Positions 14,735-23,891 of a DNA stretch of 64,000 bases are shown piece after piece (positions within the stretch are counted from its first letter, which is position 1; every line of letters begins with the position of its first letter). A model generated the notes under the pieces. It saw only the letters and a program-made list of their open reading frames with translations, had not been told where the DNA came from and ran no database searches. The position numbers and the translations under genes are program-made. The DNA lies in NCBI RefSeq assembly GCF_026229185.1, contig NZ_JAGGJA010000005.1, positions 1-64,000 of the forward strand. The letters run 5' to 3'. This DNA comes from Fodinibius salsisoli (lineage in GTDB: Bacteria > Bacteroidota > Rhodothermia > Balneolales > Balneolaceae).

Positions 14735-15799
14735 ATGGAAACGAACTATAAATTGGGACTTGTGGGATGCGGATCCATTTCGGGTACCCATGCGGCGGCC
14801 ATTGCTGATACGCAGGATGGAACGCTCACAGCCGCATATAGCAGAACAGAATCCAGGTTAGAAGAGTTTTGCGAACAATATGAGGTGCAGGGGTATTCGG
14901 AATACGACCAGTTTTTGTCTGAGGCCGATATCGATACCGTTGTTATTTGTACGCCCAGCGGCACCCATCTGGATTATGGTATGCAAGCGGCCCGGGCAGG
15001 CAAGCACGTCATTGTAGAGAAACCGGTAGAAGTTACCCTGGAGCGTGCCCAGGCCTTAATTGATTGCTGTAAAGAGGAGGGCGTCAAGTTAGCCGTTATT
15101 TATCAAAATCGGTTTATTGAAGACATCCAGAAAATGAAGGAGGTTGTTTCATCCGGGTCATTGGGTAAGCCGGTCATGGTTGATGCCTCCGTTAAGTGGT
15201 TTCGGAATCAGGAATATTATGACAGTGGAGGCTGGCGGGGTACGCTGGACTTGGACGGCGGTGGAGCGGTGATCAATCAGGCGATACACACCGTGGATCT
15301 TATGCTCTGGATGTGTGGAGAAGTGGAATCGTTGCAGGCCTTTAAGGGCACACTCACCCATGAAAGTATTGAAGGAGAAGATAACGCTGTTGCTGCGCTC
15401 CAGTTTAATAACGGAGCAATAGGTGTTTTTCATGCATCAACTTCGGTAGTGCCTGCCCAAGATCGAAAGATCGAAATTCATGCCCAGGAGGGGACGGCTT
15501 GCCTTAAGGGAGATGTCCTGACTATAACAGGCGTTGACTCCGCTTATAATCCCGATAATAACAACGGTGAGATGTCAGGTGCGGGTGCAGATGACCCCAT
15601 GGCTGGGATGTCTCACGATAATCACCGAAAGCAGTATGATCAAATATTGAAGGCTTTTCGGGAAGATACCGAGCCGGTGGTATCCGGGAAAGAAAGCTTG
15701 AAATCCCTGGCATTTGTGGAGGCGCTGTATAAATCTTCAGAGCAGCAAACCGCTGTCTGTCCACAAGAATTGTATGCTAAATTCAGTGTGGAAGAGTAA
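14735..15799 (+). CDS. Gfo/Idh/MocA-family oxidoreductase
   Basis: This 354-residue NAD(P)-dependent dehydrogenase of the glucose-fructose oxidoreductase / inositol dehydrogenase family has an N-terminal Rossmann motif GLVGCGSISGTHAAAI at about residues 8-23. The family signature EKP (VEKPVEVTLE) lies around residue 95 and is followed by the substrate domain with GGWRGTLDLDGGGAVINQAI and H-T-V-D-L-M. Family members oxidise or reduce sugar or inositol hydroxyl groups. Nothing nearby identifies the substrate. Length is normal and the gene appears intact. Confidence 0.85.
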   Translation: METNYKLGLVGCGSISGTHAAAIADTQDGTLTAAYSRTESRLEEFCEQYEVQGYSEYDQFLSEADIDTVVICTPSGTHLDYGMQAARAGKHVIVEKPVEVTLERAQALIDCCKEEGVKLAVIYQNRFIEDIQKMKEVVSSGSLGKPVMVDASVKWFRNQEYYDSGGWRGTLDLDGGGAVINQAIHTVDLMLWMCGEVESLQAFKGTLTHESIEGEDNAVAALQFNNGAIGVFHASTSVVPAQDRKIEIHAQEGTACLKGDVLTITGVDSAYNPDNNNGEMSGAGADDPMAGMSHDNHRKQYDQILKAFREDTEPVVSGKESLKSLAFVEALYKSSEQQTAVCPQELYAKFSVEE

Positions 15800-16121
15800 T
15801 AAAAATCCCAGTTGTCGTAAGTGTCCGCTTGTGACACTCTGGGGGGCATAAAGCTATATCACAGAGTTACTCAGAGAAAGCTCTTTGTGAAATAACCTGC
15901 CAAGAACAGTACATTAGCACGAGCGGACGCTCGCGCTATTACAGATGTGGTGTAAAATTCCGTACTGGTTTCGCTTTTCCGTGTTGTGAGAGAGCCCGGG
16001 ATGACAAGAATTAACGCAAGTTTGCGATTGTGGTAAATATTTGCCGTTTCGCAATATAAACGATATCCTAACCGTCCCTGTTAATATAACGTGAAGTAAT
16101 TCCAAATAAAGGAAAATAACT
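15800..16121. other. 322-base non-coding gap with a palindromic element
   Basis: I see no credible gene in this gap. It contains the hairpin at 15915-15938 listed separately and, at its right end, the leader of the 126-residue gene with an AAAGGAAAAT ribosome binding site. The rest has no clear structure. Confidence 0.5.
15915..15938. repeat. Short GC-rich palindrome
   Basis: TAGC-A-CGAGCG-GA-CGCTCG-C-GCTA forms a 24-base hairpin with one mismatched pair. The gap between 15800 and 16121 holds no gene. The palindrome is of the size of REP-type dispersed repeats and has no T run, so it does not look like a terminator. Whether it is repeated elsewhere in the genome is not visible here. Confidence 0.5.
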
Positions 16122-16502
16122 ATGAAATTAGTTGATCCCTCAGGAAATGAGGTTACAAGTAAAGAGAATAAAGATGCTAAGGAGCTGGAAAAGCAGATGT
16201 CAAAAAAGATTGAAGCTCTGCTCGAGCCGGTAATGAATAAAGTAAAGCTTTCCGGTGCGCAGGTTCCACAGCAACAGCTGATGCAGTTGAGTTCGGCAGC
16301 CCAGCAGATGCTGTTTAACCGAATGATCTATAACCTGCTGCAGAAAGTAGGCATTGAGGATATTGATGAAGTGTTGTCCGAAGACGATGTCGAAGAGCTG
16401 TCAACGTCACTGAAAAATCAGGTTAAGATGGTGGACGGCAACGACATGCAGCAAAAAATGCAGCAGATGCAACAGCAGCAGCAACAAGATTCTGAAAAAT
16501 AG
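16122..16502 (+). CDS. Small hypothetical protein, glutamine/methionine-rich C-terminus
   Basis: This 126-residue soluble protein is predicted mainly helical. The N-terminal part KLVDPSGNEV is followed by charged helices (ELEKQMSKKIEALLEPVMNK). The C-terminus is a low-complexity Q/M-rich tail, with M-Q-Q-K-M-Q-Q-M repeated and then eight further Q-rich residues. An AAAGGAAAAT site precedes the ATG by six bases and a terminator follows 14 bases after the stop, so it looks like a real monocistronic gene. I do not recognise the family. Confidence 0.6.
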   Translation: MKLVDPSGNEVTSKENKDAKELEKQMSKKIEALLEPVMNKVKLSGAQVPQQQLMQLSSAAQQMLFNRMIYNLLQKVGIEDIDEVLSEDDVEELSTSLKNQVKMVDGNDMQQKMQQMQQQQQQDSEK

Positions 16503-16515
16503 AAACAGCTTCCTG

Positions 16516-16537
16516 CAGCCCGTCGCCAGGCGGGCTG
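16516..16537 (+). terminator. Terminator between convergent genes
   Basis: CAGCCCG (16516-16522) pairs with CGGGCTG (16531-16537) around an 8-base loop and is followed by ACTGTTTTTATT. It lies just after the stop of the 126-residue gene and just before the 3' end of queA, which is on the other strand. Confidence 0.7.
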
Positions 16538-16559
16538 TACAGACTGTTTTTATTCATCA

Positions 16560-17561
16560 TCAGAGTATCAGCATGGCATCGCCGAAAGAGTAGAAGCGGT
16601 ACTGTTTGTGAATGGCATGCTGGTAAATTCTTTTCATACGATCGAAGCCGGTAAAAGCAGCCACCAACATTAGTAGCGTACTTTTTGGGAGGTGAAAGTT
16701 GGTGATTAAGGCATCCGTGGCTTGGAAGTCATAGCCGGGTCGAATAAAGATATCAGTATCCATCGAGGTGGAAGAAAACTGCTCGCTTTTTTGCAGGCAC
16801 GACTCCAATACGCGCACACTGGTGGTGCCAACAGCGGTTATATGGTCTGCGGTATTGAGTTGATTAGCGGTTTGCTCGGTCAGCTTAAACCATTCTGAAT
16901 GCATGGTATGGTCTTCGATACGATCTGCTTTGACAGGCGCGAAGGTCCCCAGCCCTACGTGGAGGGTAACCTCAGCCTGTGTAATACCGGCCTGTTCAAT
17001 ATTTTCAAGAAGCTCATCCGTAAAATGAAGTCCGGCAGTAGGGGCAGCCTTACTGCCCAACGCATCCGCATAGACCGTCTGATATTCTTCCGAGAGAGAC
17101 TCATTCTGTTTAATGTAGGGTGGAAAGGGCGTATGTTTATATTCGTTATAGCACTCATGTCCGAGCGCAGGGGTCATTTGTAGGGTGCGAAGCCCCTCTT
17201 CATCAATATCGATGACCGTGGCCGAAATAGTGTCGGTAAGTTCAATTGTGCGACCTTCTTTGAATTTTTTGCCTGGTCGAACCATCGCGCGGACTGTTGT
17301 ATCATTAACCGCTTCGAGGATAAAAATCTCTTTTTTCCCTTCATCAAATAAGAGGCGACATTTCTCAACCTTGCTGTTGTTGACAACCAGCGTAGTTTCT
17401 TTCGGAAGATAATCCAGTAAATTATAGAAATGATCATCAATAAGCTCATCCGTTTCCCGATGATAGACCAGTAGGCGCGCGTGGTCGCGCGGATGGGCTG
17501 GCTCTTGGGCAATTAGTTTGTCGGGCAGATCGTAATCAAAATCAGAAAGCGTATAATCCAT
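16560..17561 (-). CDS. queA: S-adenosylmethionine:tRNA ribosyltransferase-isomerase
   Basis: QueA transfers and isomerises the ribosyl group of SAM onto preQ1 at position 34 of tRNAs, giving epoxyqueuosine. The 333-residue protein shows the family hallmarks. The N-terminus is YTLSDFDYDLPDKLIAQEPA, followed by RDHARLLV, the central PFPPYIKQ segment, AAPTAGLHFT and the C-terminal ITNFHLPKSTLLMLVAAF. Length is close to normal for the family. The remaining queuosine genes are not in the window. It is followed on the same strand, upstream, by dinB with 68 bases between, so the two may share transcription. Confidence 0.95.
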   Translation of the reverse strand: MDYTLSDFDYDLPDKLIAQEPAHPRDHARLLVYHRETDELIDDHFYNLLDYLPKETTLVVNNSKVEKCRLLFDEGKKEIFILEAVNDTTVRAMVRPGKKFKEGRTIELTDTISATVIDIDEEGLRTLQMTPALGHECYNEYKHTPFPPYIKQNESLSEEYQTVYADALGSKAAPTAGLHFTDELLENIEQAGITQAEVTLHVGLGTFAPVKADRIEDHTMHSEWFKLTEQTANQLNTADHITAVGTTSVRVLESCLQKSEQFSSTSMDTDIFIRPGYDFQATDALITNFHLPKSTLLMLVAAFTGFDRMKRIYQHAIHKQYRFYSFGDAMLIL

Positions 17562-17629
17562 GGGGAAATTAGCATTTAGAGGTCTTGCTTCAGCCGGTGG
17601 AAGTTAACCACAGAATATCATAGAGGAAA

Positions 17630-18715
17630 CTATTCAAAAGGAATTTCCAGTTGTTTAAAATGTCCCCGCTCGTTGAGGTTTAGATTAGACATGGTAATGC
17701 CCAGAAGTCGTACTTTTCGATCGCCGACCTTGGTTTCTTCAAGCAGTTGTATAGCCGTTTGAGCAATATCGTTGGCATTATCCAGGTAATGAGAAAAGGA
17801 GGTACTTCGGGTGACGGTCTCAAAGTCGGCATAGCGGACCTTAAGGGTCACGGTCTTTCCGGCAGCGTGTTTGTTTTTCATCACATCAGCAATTTTTTCG
17901 GCTAGTTCAGAAAGGAAATTATGAATCCAGCTTAGATCATCGATATCTTCCGAAAAAGTGCGTTCTTTGCCGATGGATTTACGAATGCGGTCCGGTTTCA
18001 CTTTTCGGTGATCAATGCCGCGCACAATACGATAATAATGCCGGCCGGTCTTGCCAAATTGTTCAACCAGATCAATCTCGGACCATTTTCGTAAATCCCG
18101 CCCGTTTGTTATCCCCAGCCTTTTCATTTTCGCTTCGGTCGCATCACCCACGCCGTGAAACGCACCGATGGGAAGCTCGGCCAGAAAGGCTTCTGCTTCT
18201 TCCGGAAGGATAACCGCCAGGCCATCCGGCTTGTTGAGGTCAGAGGCCATCTTTGCCAAAAATTTATTGTAAGCCACCCCGGCTGAAGCCGTCAGGTTGG
18301 TTTTTTCCCGGATAAGGCTACGGATCTTTTGGGCAATAAGTGTTGCTGAGGGCAAGCCAATATGATTTTCAGTGACATCCAGGTAGGCTTCATCCAGGGA
18401 AAGGGGTTCAACCAAATCGGTGAATTGGAAAAAGATTTCCCGGATTTGTTGTGAGACTTTTTTATAGACTTCAAAGCGGGGCTTAACAAATACAGCATGG
18501 GGACAGAGCCGCACCGCTTTGGCTGCCGGCATGGCCGAATGGACGCCATATTTTCGAACTTCATAGCTTGCAGCCGCAACTACGCCCCGGCCTTCCGGCG
18601 ATCCACCGACAATAAGAGGTTTGCCCCGATACTCCGGAAAGTCGCGTTGCTCTACTGATGCATAGAAGGCATCCATGTCAATATGGATTATTTTATGGAT
18701 GCGCGGTTCGCTCAT
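17630..18715 (-). CDS. dinB: DNA polymerase IV (Y-family, translesion)
   Basis: This 361-residue Y-family polymerase begins with IIHIDMDAFYASVEQRDFPE, the palm motif with the first catalytic aspartate. It continues with GKPLIVGG and VEPLSLDEAYLDVT, which carries the second acidic pair (D-E). The helix-hairpin-helix region GVGDATEAKMKRLGI follows, and then the little-finger domain with KSIGKERTFSED. There is no obvious C-terminal clamp-binding motif beyond the terminal hydrophobic QLEIPFE, which itself resembles a beta-clamp-binding sequence (QLxxPF-like). It performs error-prone synthesis across damaged bases. Confidence 0.95.
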   Translation of the reverse strand: MSEPRIHKIIHIDMDAFYASVEQRDFPEYRGKPLIVGGSPEGRGVVAAASYEVRKYGVHSAMPAAKAVRLCPHAVFVKPRFEVYKKVSQQIREIFFQFTDLVEPLSLDEAYLDVTENHIGLPSATLIAQKIRSLIREKTNLTASAGVAYNKFLAKMASDLNKPDGLAVILPEEAEAFLAELPIGAFHGVGDATEAKMKRLGITNGRDLRKWSEIDLVEQFGKTGRHYYRIVRGIDHRKVKPDRIRKSIGKERTFSEDIDDLSWIHNFLSELAEKIADVMKNKHAAGKTVTLKVRYADFETVTRSTSFSHYLDNANDIAQTAIQLLEETKVGDRKVRLLGITMSNLNLNERGHFKQLEIPFE

Positions 18716-18846
18716 TAGGGTGTGTGTAGGGTTATTAAATCCTGAAATCAGGGAATTAGGGACCTCGAAATATCACAATTCCAAAATCAATGAAAAAAAG
18801 TTATTTTTAGCCTCGTCAATGTTAAATATAAAACAATGTAGATTGA

Positions 18847-19107
18847 ATGGAAGTTTTAGATGGAACAACGATTTTTTGGCTTTTAGCCCTTGGAATGATT
18901 ACAGGAGCGGCTGTCAAAGTAGCCATGTGGAATACAATGATTGATTTGGTTCCCAATTTGGCTGCAGGTATTGCGGGCTCTATTATTGTGGGAGGTCTGG
19001 CCGTGGCGTTAAATTTGCCTGGTGGACTGCTCTTTGCATTTTTAGGCAGCCTGTCGATTCTCTTTATTTTAAATGTGTTTCATATGAAGAGCCAAAAGGC
19101 ACATTAA
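18847..19107 (+). CDS. Small membrane protein (three spans)
   Basis: This is an 86-residue hydrophobic protein with three predicted transmembrane segments: FWLLALGMITGAAVKVAMW, LAAGIAGSIIVGGLAVAL and LLFAFLGSLSILFILNV. Glycine-rich helices give it a general resemblance to the GlsB/YeaQ/YmgE family, without certainty. It is similar in size and topology to the next gene (19194-19442). Both begin with a WxxALG-like first helix and end with LLG/FLGS...FL helices, so they may be paralogues. No catalytic residues are visible. Confidence 0.55.
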   Translation: MEVLDGTTIFWLLALGMITGAAVKVAMWNTMIDLVPNLAAGIAGSIIVGGLAVALNLPGGLLFAFLGSLSILFILNVFHMKSQKAH

Positions 19108-19193
19108 AATTAAGCACCAATAGGTAGAGCGGGAACACAAAAGCACAGGATCGCATTTAGAGAAGTACAATCTGTAATAAAGCAGGAGGTAAG

Positions 19194-19442
19194 ATGGCTT
19201 CTTTTGGTGCTCAACTTTTTTGGATGATCGCTTTAGGACTTACGCTTGGTTACTTCAGTCATTACATATACTTGAAGTATAGCGTCCCAATTTGGTTAAG
19301 CTTGGCTTTAAGTACAGCAGGGGCCGTTTTAATGGGTGTTTTAGCCCATCTTTTGGTTTTTGGCTTGCCCCTGATGTACGCTCTTTTGGGCTCTGTTATA
19401 TTTCTTTTTGTCGGCAATTTATTCCTTTCGCAAGAGGAATAG
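19194..19442 (+). CDS. Small membrane protein, related to its upstream neighbour
   Basis: This is an 82-residue hydrophobic protein with three spans: LFWMIALGLTLGYFSHYI, IWLSLALSTAGAVLMGVLAH and LMYALLGSVIFLFVGNLF. The layout matches the preceding 86-residue protein, and the shared features suggest a duplicated pair. The ATG is preceded by AGCAGGAGG, a strong ribosome binding site. A terminator-like hairpin follows at 19551-19585. Function is unknown. Confidence 0.6.
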   Translation: MASFGAQLFWMIALGLTLGYFSHYIYLKYSVPIWLSLALSTAGAVLMGVLAHLLVFGLPLMYALLGSVIFLFVGNLFLSQEE

Positions 19443-19814
19443 CATCTCCGGAAGAGGCGGCATGAGGCCCTTTAGAGTTTTCTTCATTTTTTACTGGCAT
19501 CTTAATTCAAATTTTTTAAATTAGTTGCAGGGATTGTGATGGGATGTATCAAAAGGGGATTCGGCATTTTAGCCGGATCCCTTTTTGTTTTTACTCTCAG
19601 GATATGAGAAGTGCCATCTTTTCCGAAATTATTTCTCTTCTTTTCTTAAAGCTATCGGGAATTAATGAAAAAATATCCCATTGAATGATTTCCAAAACTC
19701 TTTTAGCTTTCAGTATAATTGAGTGAAATAAGCAGGTTTTGGTTTTAGTTGTAAAATTGATACCCGCATTGGGGCAAAAAGCTATCCTACTTCATCCTTA
19801 AATAGCGAGGGCCT
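19443..19814. other. 372-base non-coding gap
   Basis: Apart from the hairpin at 19551-19585 I see no gene or repeat here. Reading frames are short (about 20 codons at most) and have no ribosome binding site. The right half is AT-rich and probably holds the promoter of the 2H phosphoesterase gene. Confidence 0.5.
19551..19585 (+). terminator. Terminator downstream of the small membrane proteins
   Basis: AAAAGGGGATTCGGC pairs with GCCGGATCCCTTTTT with one or two mismatches around a six-base loop, and TTTTTGTTTTT follows. It lies about 110 bases after the second small membrane protein. Confidence 0.7.
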
Positions 19815-20336
19815 ATGTCAGCATCGTCAGTCTATTCTCTATGGTTGCAACCGAATGGTGATATCGCATATCAGCTTCAAGAACGGATTAAGAAGTTGAG
19901 TAAAAAGTATAAGACGCCGGCCTTTGCCCCGCACGTTACCTTGCTTGGCAGTTTGTCTGCCTCCGAGACAGAACTCATTTCATTGACGAATACCTTGGCT
20001 TCTTCGTTGCACCCCACCGAGTTGTTCTTGACAAAAGCAGGTTATCAAAACCAGTTTTATCAATCTTTATTTGTACATGTAAAGAAAGATACTTCCCTTA
20101 AAGAAATGAGAGGTATGGCCTGTAGACTGTTTGATAAACCTGATACAGAACCGTATAAGCCACACTTGAGCTTGCTTTATGGAGATCTTTCCCAAAAAGA
20201 AAAAGAACGCATTTTAAATATTACAGGACGAGAGTTTCATATTCGATTTTCAGTAAATAGCATCGTACTTATGCAAACAGAAGGCCAGCCTGAACAATGG
20301 AAAAAAATTCATACAGCGGTATTTAAGCTGAAATAA
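19815..20336 (+). CDS. 2H-family phosphoesterase (2',3'-cyclic phosphodiesterase-like)
   Basis: This 173-residue protein has the two H-x-T/S motifs that define the 2H superfamily (LigT, cyclic nucleotide phosphodiesterases): H40-V-T42 in APHVTLLGSL and H117-L-S119 in KPHLSLLYG. The N-terminus (SVYSLWLQPNGDIAYQLQER) is closest in style to plant and yeast cyclic phosphodiesterases that open ADP-ribose 1'',2''-cyclic phosphate. The substrate could therefore be a 2',3'-cyclic phosphate of RNA or a small nucleotide. Both motifs are intact. It is 102 bases upstream of gdhA and may share a transcript. Confidence 0.75.
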   Translation: MSASSVYSLWLQPNGDIAYQLQERIKKLSKKYKTPAFAPHVTLLGSLSASETELISLTNTLASSLHPTELFLTKAGYQNQFYQSLFVHVKKDTSLKEMRGMACRLFDKPDTEPYKPHLSLLYGDLSQKEKERILNITGREFHIRFSVNSIVLMQTEGQPEQWKKIHTAVFKLK

Positions 20337-20438
20337 TGACAGATGATTCAAGTTGATACTCTTTACTAATATTACGATTCTCATTTATCGCCCAACATCG
20401 TAAAAGGATTAATTAATAAATCAGAAAGGGTACACTAC

Positions 20439-21842
20439 ATGTCTGACTATAAATTTTTTGCGCAGGTAAATGAAGCCTTTGATGAAGCTGCAAAATATTC
20501 CCGCTTTGACAAAGGCCTATTAGGCCAGATAAAGATCTGTAACAACGTTTATCATATTACCTTTCCACTTGAGCGAGATGATGGCACAATAGAGGTTATC
20601 CACGGATGGAGGGTCGAACACAGCCATCATAAGTTACCTACCAAAGGTGGAATACGATTTAGTATGACGGTGAATGAAGACGAAACGATGGCCCTGGCTG
20701 CCCTTATGACCTATAAATGTGCAGTGGTAGATGTTCCCTTTGGGGGAGCAAAGGGGGGGATTAAGATTGACCGGTCAAAATATTCGAGCGAGGAAATAGA
20801 GCGCATCACCCGCCGCTATACCTATGAGCTTATTAAAAAAGATTTTTTAGGACCCGGTTCCGACGTGCCGGCCCCCGACTATGGTACCGGAGCCACAGAA
20901 ATGGGGTGGGTACTGGATACCTACCGCCAGCTTAAATCTGATATAAATGCTGAAGCCTGCGTAACAGGTAAGCCTATCTCAATGGGGGGAGTCCGTGGAC
21001 GTACGGAAGCAACAGGGCGAGGCGTCTTTTTTGGCATCCGTGAGGCATGCAAAAACAAGGAAGATATGGAGGATCTGGGAATGGAAACTGGCCTTGAAGG
21101 TAAAACATTCGTCATCCAGGGGTTAGGAAATGTGGGCTATCACGCTGCCAAATATATGACTGAAGGTGGAGCTAAGCTGGTGGGCGTGGCTGAAATTGAA
21201 GGTTCAATTTACGACCCGGAGGGCATTGATCTTGAAAAACTTGTGGAGTTCAGAAATTCGACCGGATCTATTGTAGGCTTTGAAGATACTCAGGAGCTCG
21301 AAAGCAATACCTCTGTATTGGAAGCCGAGTGTGACATTTTGATTCCGGCCGCTCTGGAAAATCAGCTCAATGAACAAAATGCTGTAAATATAAAAGCCAA
21401 AATTATAGGAGAAGCGGCTAACGGGCCTACAACGGCCGATGCTCACCGCATTTTAAAAGATAAAGGGGCTTTGATTATACCCGACAACTATTTAAATGCC
21501 GGAGGGGTAACGGTGTCCTATTTTGAATGGCTAAAAAATCTTTCCCACGTTCGCTTTGGTCGTATGGAAAAGCGCTTTGAAGAAGGCAGTTATCGTAAGA
21601 TTTTGAATGTAATAGAGGCTACCTCCGATCGTACGTTCTCCGAAGAAGAGATGAAGGAACTGGCTCGAGGAGCTGATGAGTATGACTTGGTTGATTCAGG
21701 CCTTGAGGAGACAATGATCAATGCCTATGGACAACTCAATGAGCTCCGGAAGAAGCATGATATCGATCTGCGTACGGCTGCATTTTTAAATGCGATCGAC
21801 AAAGTAGGAGTAATGTATGAGCAGATGGGAATTTTCCCCTGA
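20439..21842 (+). CDS. gdhA: Glutamate dehydrogenase (Glu/Leu/Phe/Val dehydrogenase family)
   Basis: This 467-residue enzyme interconverts glutamate and 2-oxoglutarate with ammonia. The substrate-binding motif LPTKGGIRF has K69, a second lysine K93 lies in MTYKCAVVD, and the catalytic lysine is K105 in PFGGAKGG. The segment GPGSDVPAPDYGT carries the conserved aspartate. The NAD(P)-binding domain has GLGNVGYHAAKY at about 231-242. Sequence length sits between the typical hexameric classes. The enzyme could use NAD or NADP, which cannot be settled by eye. It may also accept branched amino acids, but K69 and A-P-D context fit glutamate. Confidence 0.9.
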   Translation: MSDYKFFAQVNEAFDEAAKYSRFDKGLLGQIKICNNVYHITFPLERDDGTIEVIHGWRVEHSHHKLPTKGGIRFSMTVNEDETMALAALMTYKCAVVDVPFGGAKGGIKIDRSKYSSEEIERITRRYTYELIKKDFLGPGSDVPAPDYGTGATEMGWVLDTYRQLKSDINAEACVTGKPISMGGVRGRTEATGRGVFFGIREACKNKEDMEDLGMETGLEGKTFVIQGLGNVGYHAAKYMTEGGAKLVGVAEIEGSIYDPEGIDLEKLVEFRNSTGSIVGFEDTQELESNTSVLEAECDILIPAALENQLNEQNAVNIKAKIIGEAANGPTTADAHRILKDKGALIIPDNYLNAGGVTVSYFEWLKNLSHVRFGRMEKRFEEGSYRKILNVIEATSDRTFSEEEMKELARGADEYDLVDSGLEETMINAYGQLNELRKKHDIDLRTAAFLNAIDKVGVMYEQMGIFP

Positions 21843-21926
21843 TCGCAAATACCTTATTTATATTGTATTGTAGAGCAGTAGTTATCCGTATTATGCAATA
21901 GAAATTTAATTGAACAACTAAAACAG

Positions 21927-23789
21927 ATGAAAAAAAAGCTGACGCAAGAACAGATCAAGTGGTGGCATGAAGGAACCTGTCATACGGCCCATGAGATATT
22001 AGGAGCAAATACGGATGCCAACGGTACTCATTTTGCAGTATGGGCCCCGCGCGCCCATTCAGCAAGTGTTGTGGGAGAGTTTAATGATTGGGATGGCCGT
22101 GCGAACCCTATGAAAAAGGAAGAGTCCACCGGCATATGGACAACGTATATTCCGGGTATTGAGCAATGGGAGTTTTATAAATTTGAGCTGAAAACCAGCG
22201 AAGATTCTCCGCCATTTTTAAAATCTGACCCCTATGCAAAGGCCATGGAGCTGCGGCCCAAGACAGCCTCATTAGTGTACGATATGGAAGGTTTTGACTG
22301 GGGCGACGACCAGTGGCTTGCCGAACGGGAAGTGCGGCAGTCCTTTAGAAAACCGATCTCAATATATGAGGTACACCTCGCTTCATGGCGGCGAAAGGGG
22401 GAGGATAACATCGAGTATTTGACATACCGTGATTTGGCCGATCAGCTTATTCCTTATGCCAAAGATTGCGGGTTTACCCATATCGAACTTATGCCCATTG
22501 CCGAACATCCGTTCGACCCATCCTGGGGATATCAAATTACAGGCTATTTTGCGCCCACCAGTCGCTTTGGCGACCCAAAGGATCTGATGTATTTTATTAA
22601 TGAGTGCCATAAAGAAGGGCTCGGCGTTATCATGGATTGGGTTCCCGGACACTTTCCGAAAGATGAACAGGGGCTGCAGATGTTTGATGGCACCCCTCTC
22701 TACGAATATGCCGATCCGCGCAAACGTGAGCAGAAAGAATGGGGTACTTATATCTTTGACTATGGTCGAGATGGCGTTCGAAATTTTCTGATTTCTAATG
22801 CTTACTACTGGGCCAAGTATTTCCACGTGGATGGTTTTCGTGTCGATGCGGTAGCTTCCATGCTCTATTTGGACTACTCGAAGCAAAACGGAGAGTGGAC
22901 GCCTAACAAGTATGGCGGTAATGAGCATTTAGAGGCGATCGACTTTCTCAAAGATTTTAATACCATTATCCACCGGGAATTTCCGGGTATTTTGACATTG
23001 GCTGAAGAATCTACTTCTTGGGAAGGGGTTACCAAGCCCGCAGATCACGGAGGGTTGGGGTTTGATTACAAATGGAATATGGGCTGGATGAATGATACGC
23101 TGGACTATATTAAAAAAGACCCTTCTCAGCGTAACGATGATCCCAATAAGATAACCTTTCCGATGATGTATAATTATTCGGAAAACTTTTTACTGCCTTT
23201 TTCGCATGATGAGGTGGTCCATTCTAAAGACCCTATGGTCTGGAAAAGTTACGGAACGGAAGAGGAAGGCTTTGCCAACCTTCGTTTGTTATATACTTAT
23301 TTCTACAGCCATCCCGGTAAAAAGCTTATGTTTATGGGGAATGAGTTCGCTGAGACAAGCGAGTGGTCTGAGGATCGGGCCCTGCACTGGCATTTGCTCG
23401 ATCATGAACGACATCAGGGGGTGCAACGACTGGTTAGCGATCTCAACAGGCTTTATAAAGATGAGCGTGGACTTCATCAAAGGGATCGGGAAAGCGAAGG
23501 ATTTGAGTGGATCGAACTGGGGCGCGAAACCCCAGGACTTTTTGCCTTTTTGAGAAAGGCTCAAAATCCATCTGATCATATTTTAAGCGTATTAAATTTT
23601 TCAGACTATTCTATCAATAGCTATCACTTGGGCCCCTTTGATGGTGTGCAATATCAAATTGTGTTTAATAGCGATTCGGAGTATTATGGAGGGCAAAACA
23701 GAGGTTCGCACTACGGGCAGATGGGCAAGCAGCATATATCCATACCACCCTTTTCGGGCCTTTTGCTAAAGCCAGTTGAGCATATATAA
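21927..23789 (+). CDS. glgB: 1,4-alpha-glucan branching enzyme
   Basis: GlgB makes alpha-1,6 branches in glycogen. The 620-residue protein has an N-terminal CBM48 domain (AHEILGANTDANGTHFAVWA, then SVVGEFNDWDG) and a GH13 barrel. The catalytic set is visible: VDGFRVDAVASML with the aspartate nucleophile, TLAEEST with the acid/base glutamate, and FSHDEVVHS with the third acid. MGNEFAETSEW is the usual late GH13 segment. The C-terminal beta domain ends in PFSGLLLKP. It heads a cluster with phosphosulfolactate synthase and a GT5-like protein, so glycogen metabolism is implied, although glgC and a full glgA are not in the window. Confidence 0.95.
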   Translation: MKKKLTQEQIKWWHEGTCHTAHEILGANTDANGTHFAVWAPRAHSASVVGEFNDWDGRANPMKKEESTGIWTTYIPGIEQWEFYKFELKTSEDSPPFLKSDPYAKAMELRPKTASLVYDMEGFDWGDDQWLAEREVRQSFRKPISIYEVHLASWRRKGEDNIEYLTYRDLADQLIPYAKDCGFTHIELMPIAEHPFDPSWGYQITGYFAPTSRFGDPKDLMYFINECHKEGLGVIMDWVPGHFPKDEQGLQMFDGTPLYEYADPRKREQKEWGTYIFDYGRDGVRNFLISNAYYWAKYFHVDGFRVDAVASMLYLDYSKQNGEWTPNKYGGNEHLEAIDFLKDFNTIIHREFPGILTLAEESTSWEGVTKPADHGGLGFDYKWNMGWMNDTLDYIKKDPSQRNDDPNKITFPMMYNYSENFLLPFSHDEVVHSKDPMVWKSYGTEEEGFANLRLLYTYFYSHPGKKLMFMGNEFAETSEWSEDRALHWHLLDHERHQGVQRLVSDLNRLYKDERGLHQRDRESEGFEWIELGRETPGLFAFLRKAQNPSDHILSVLNFSDYSINSYHLGPFDGVQYQIVFNSDSEYYGGQNRGSHYGQMGKQHISIPPFSGLLLKPVEHI

Positions 23790-23891
23790 TCTTATTTAAG
23801 GGCTAATACCAACAAAGATAGGGTTCTATTTTATTAACAAGCTGTATTTTAGTATATTAGTTCGTTTAATTTGTCAAAATTATAATGATTA

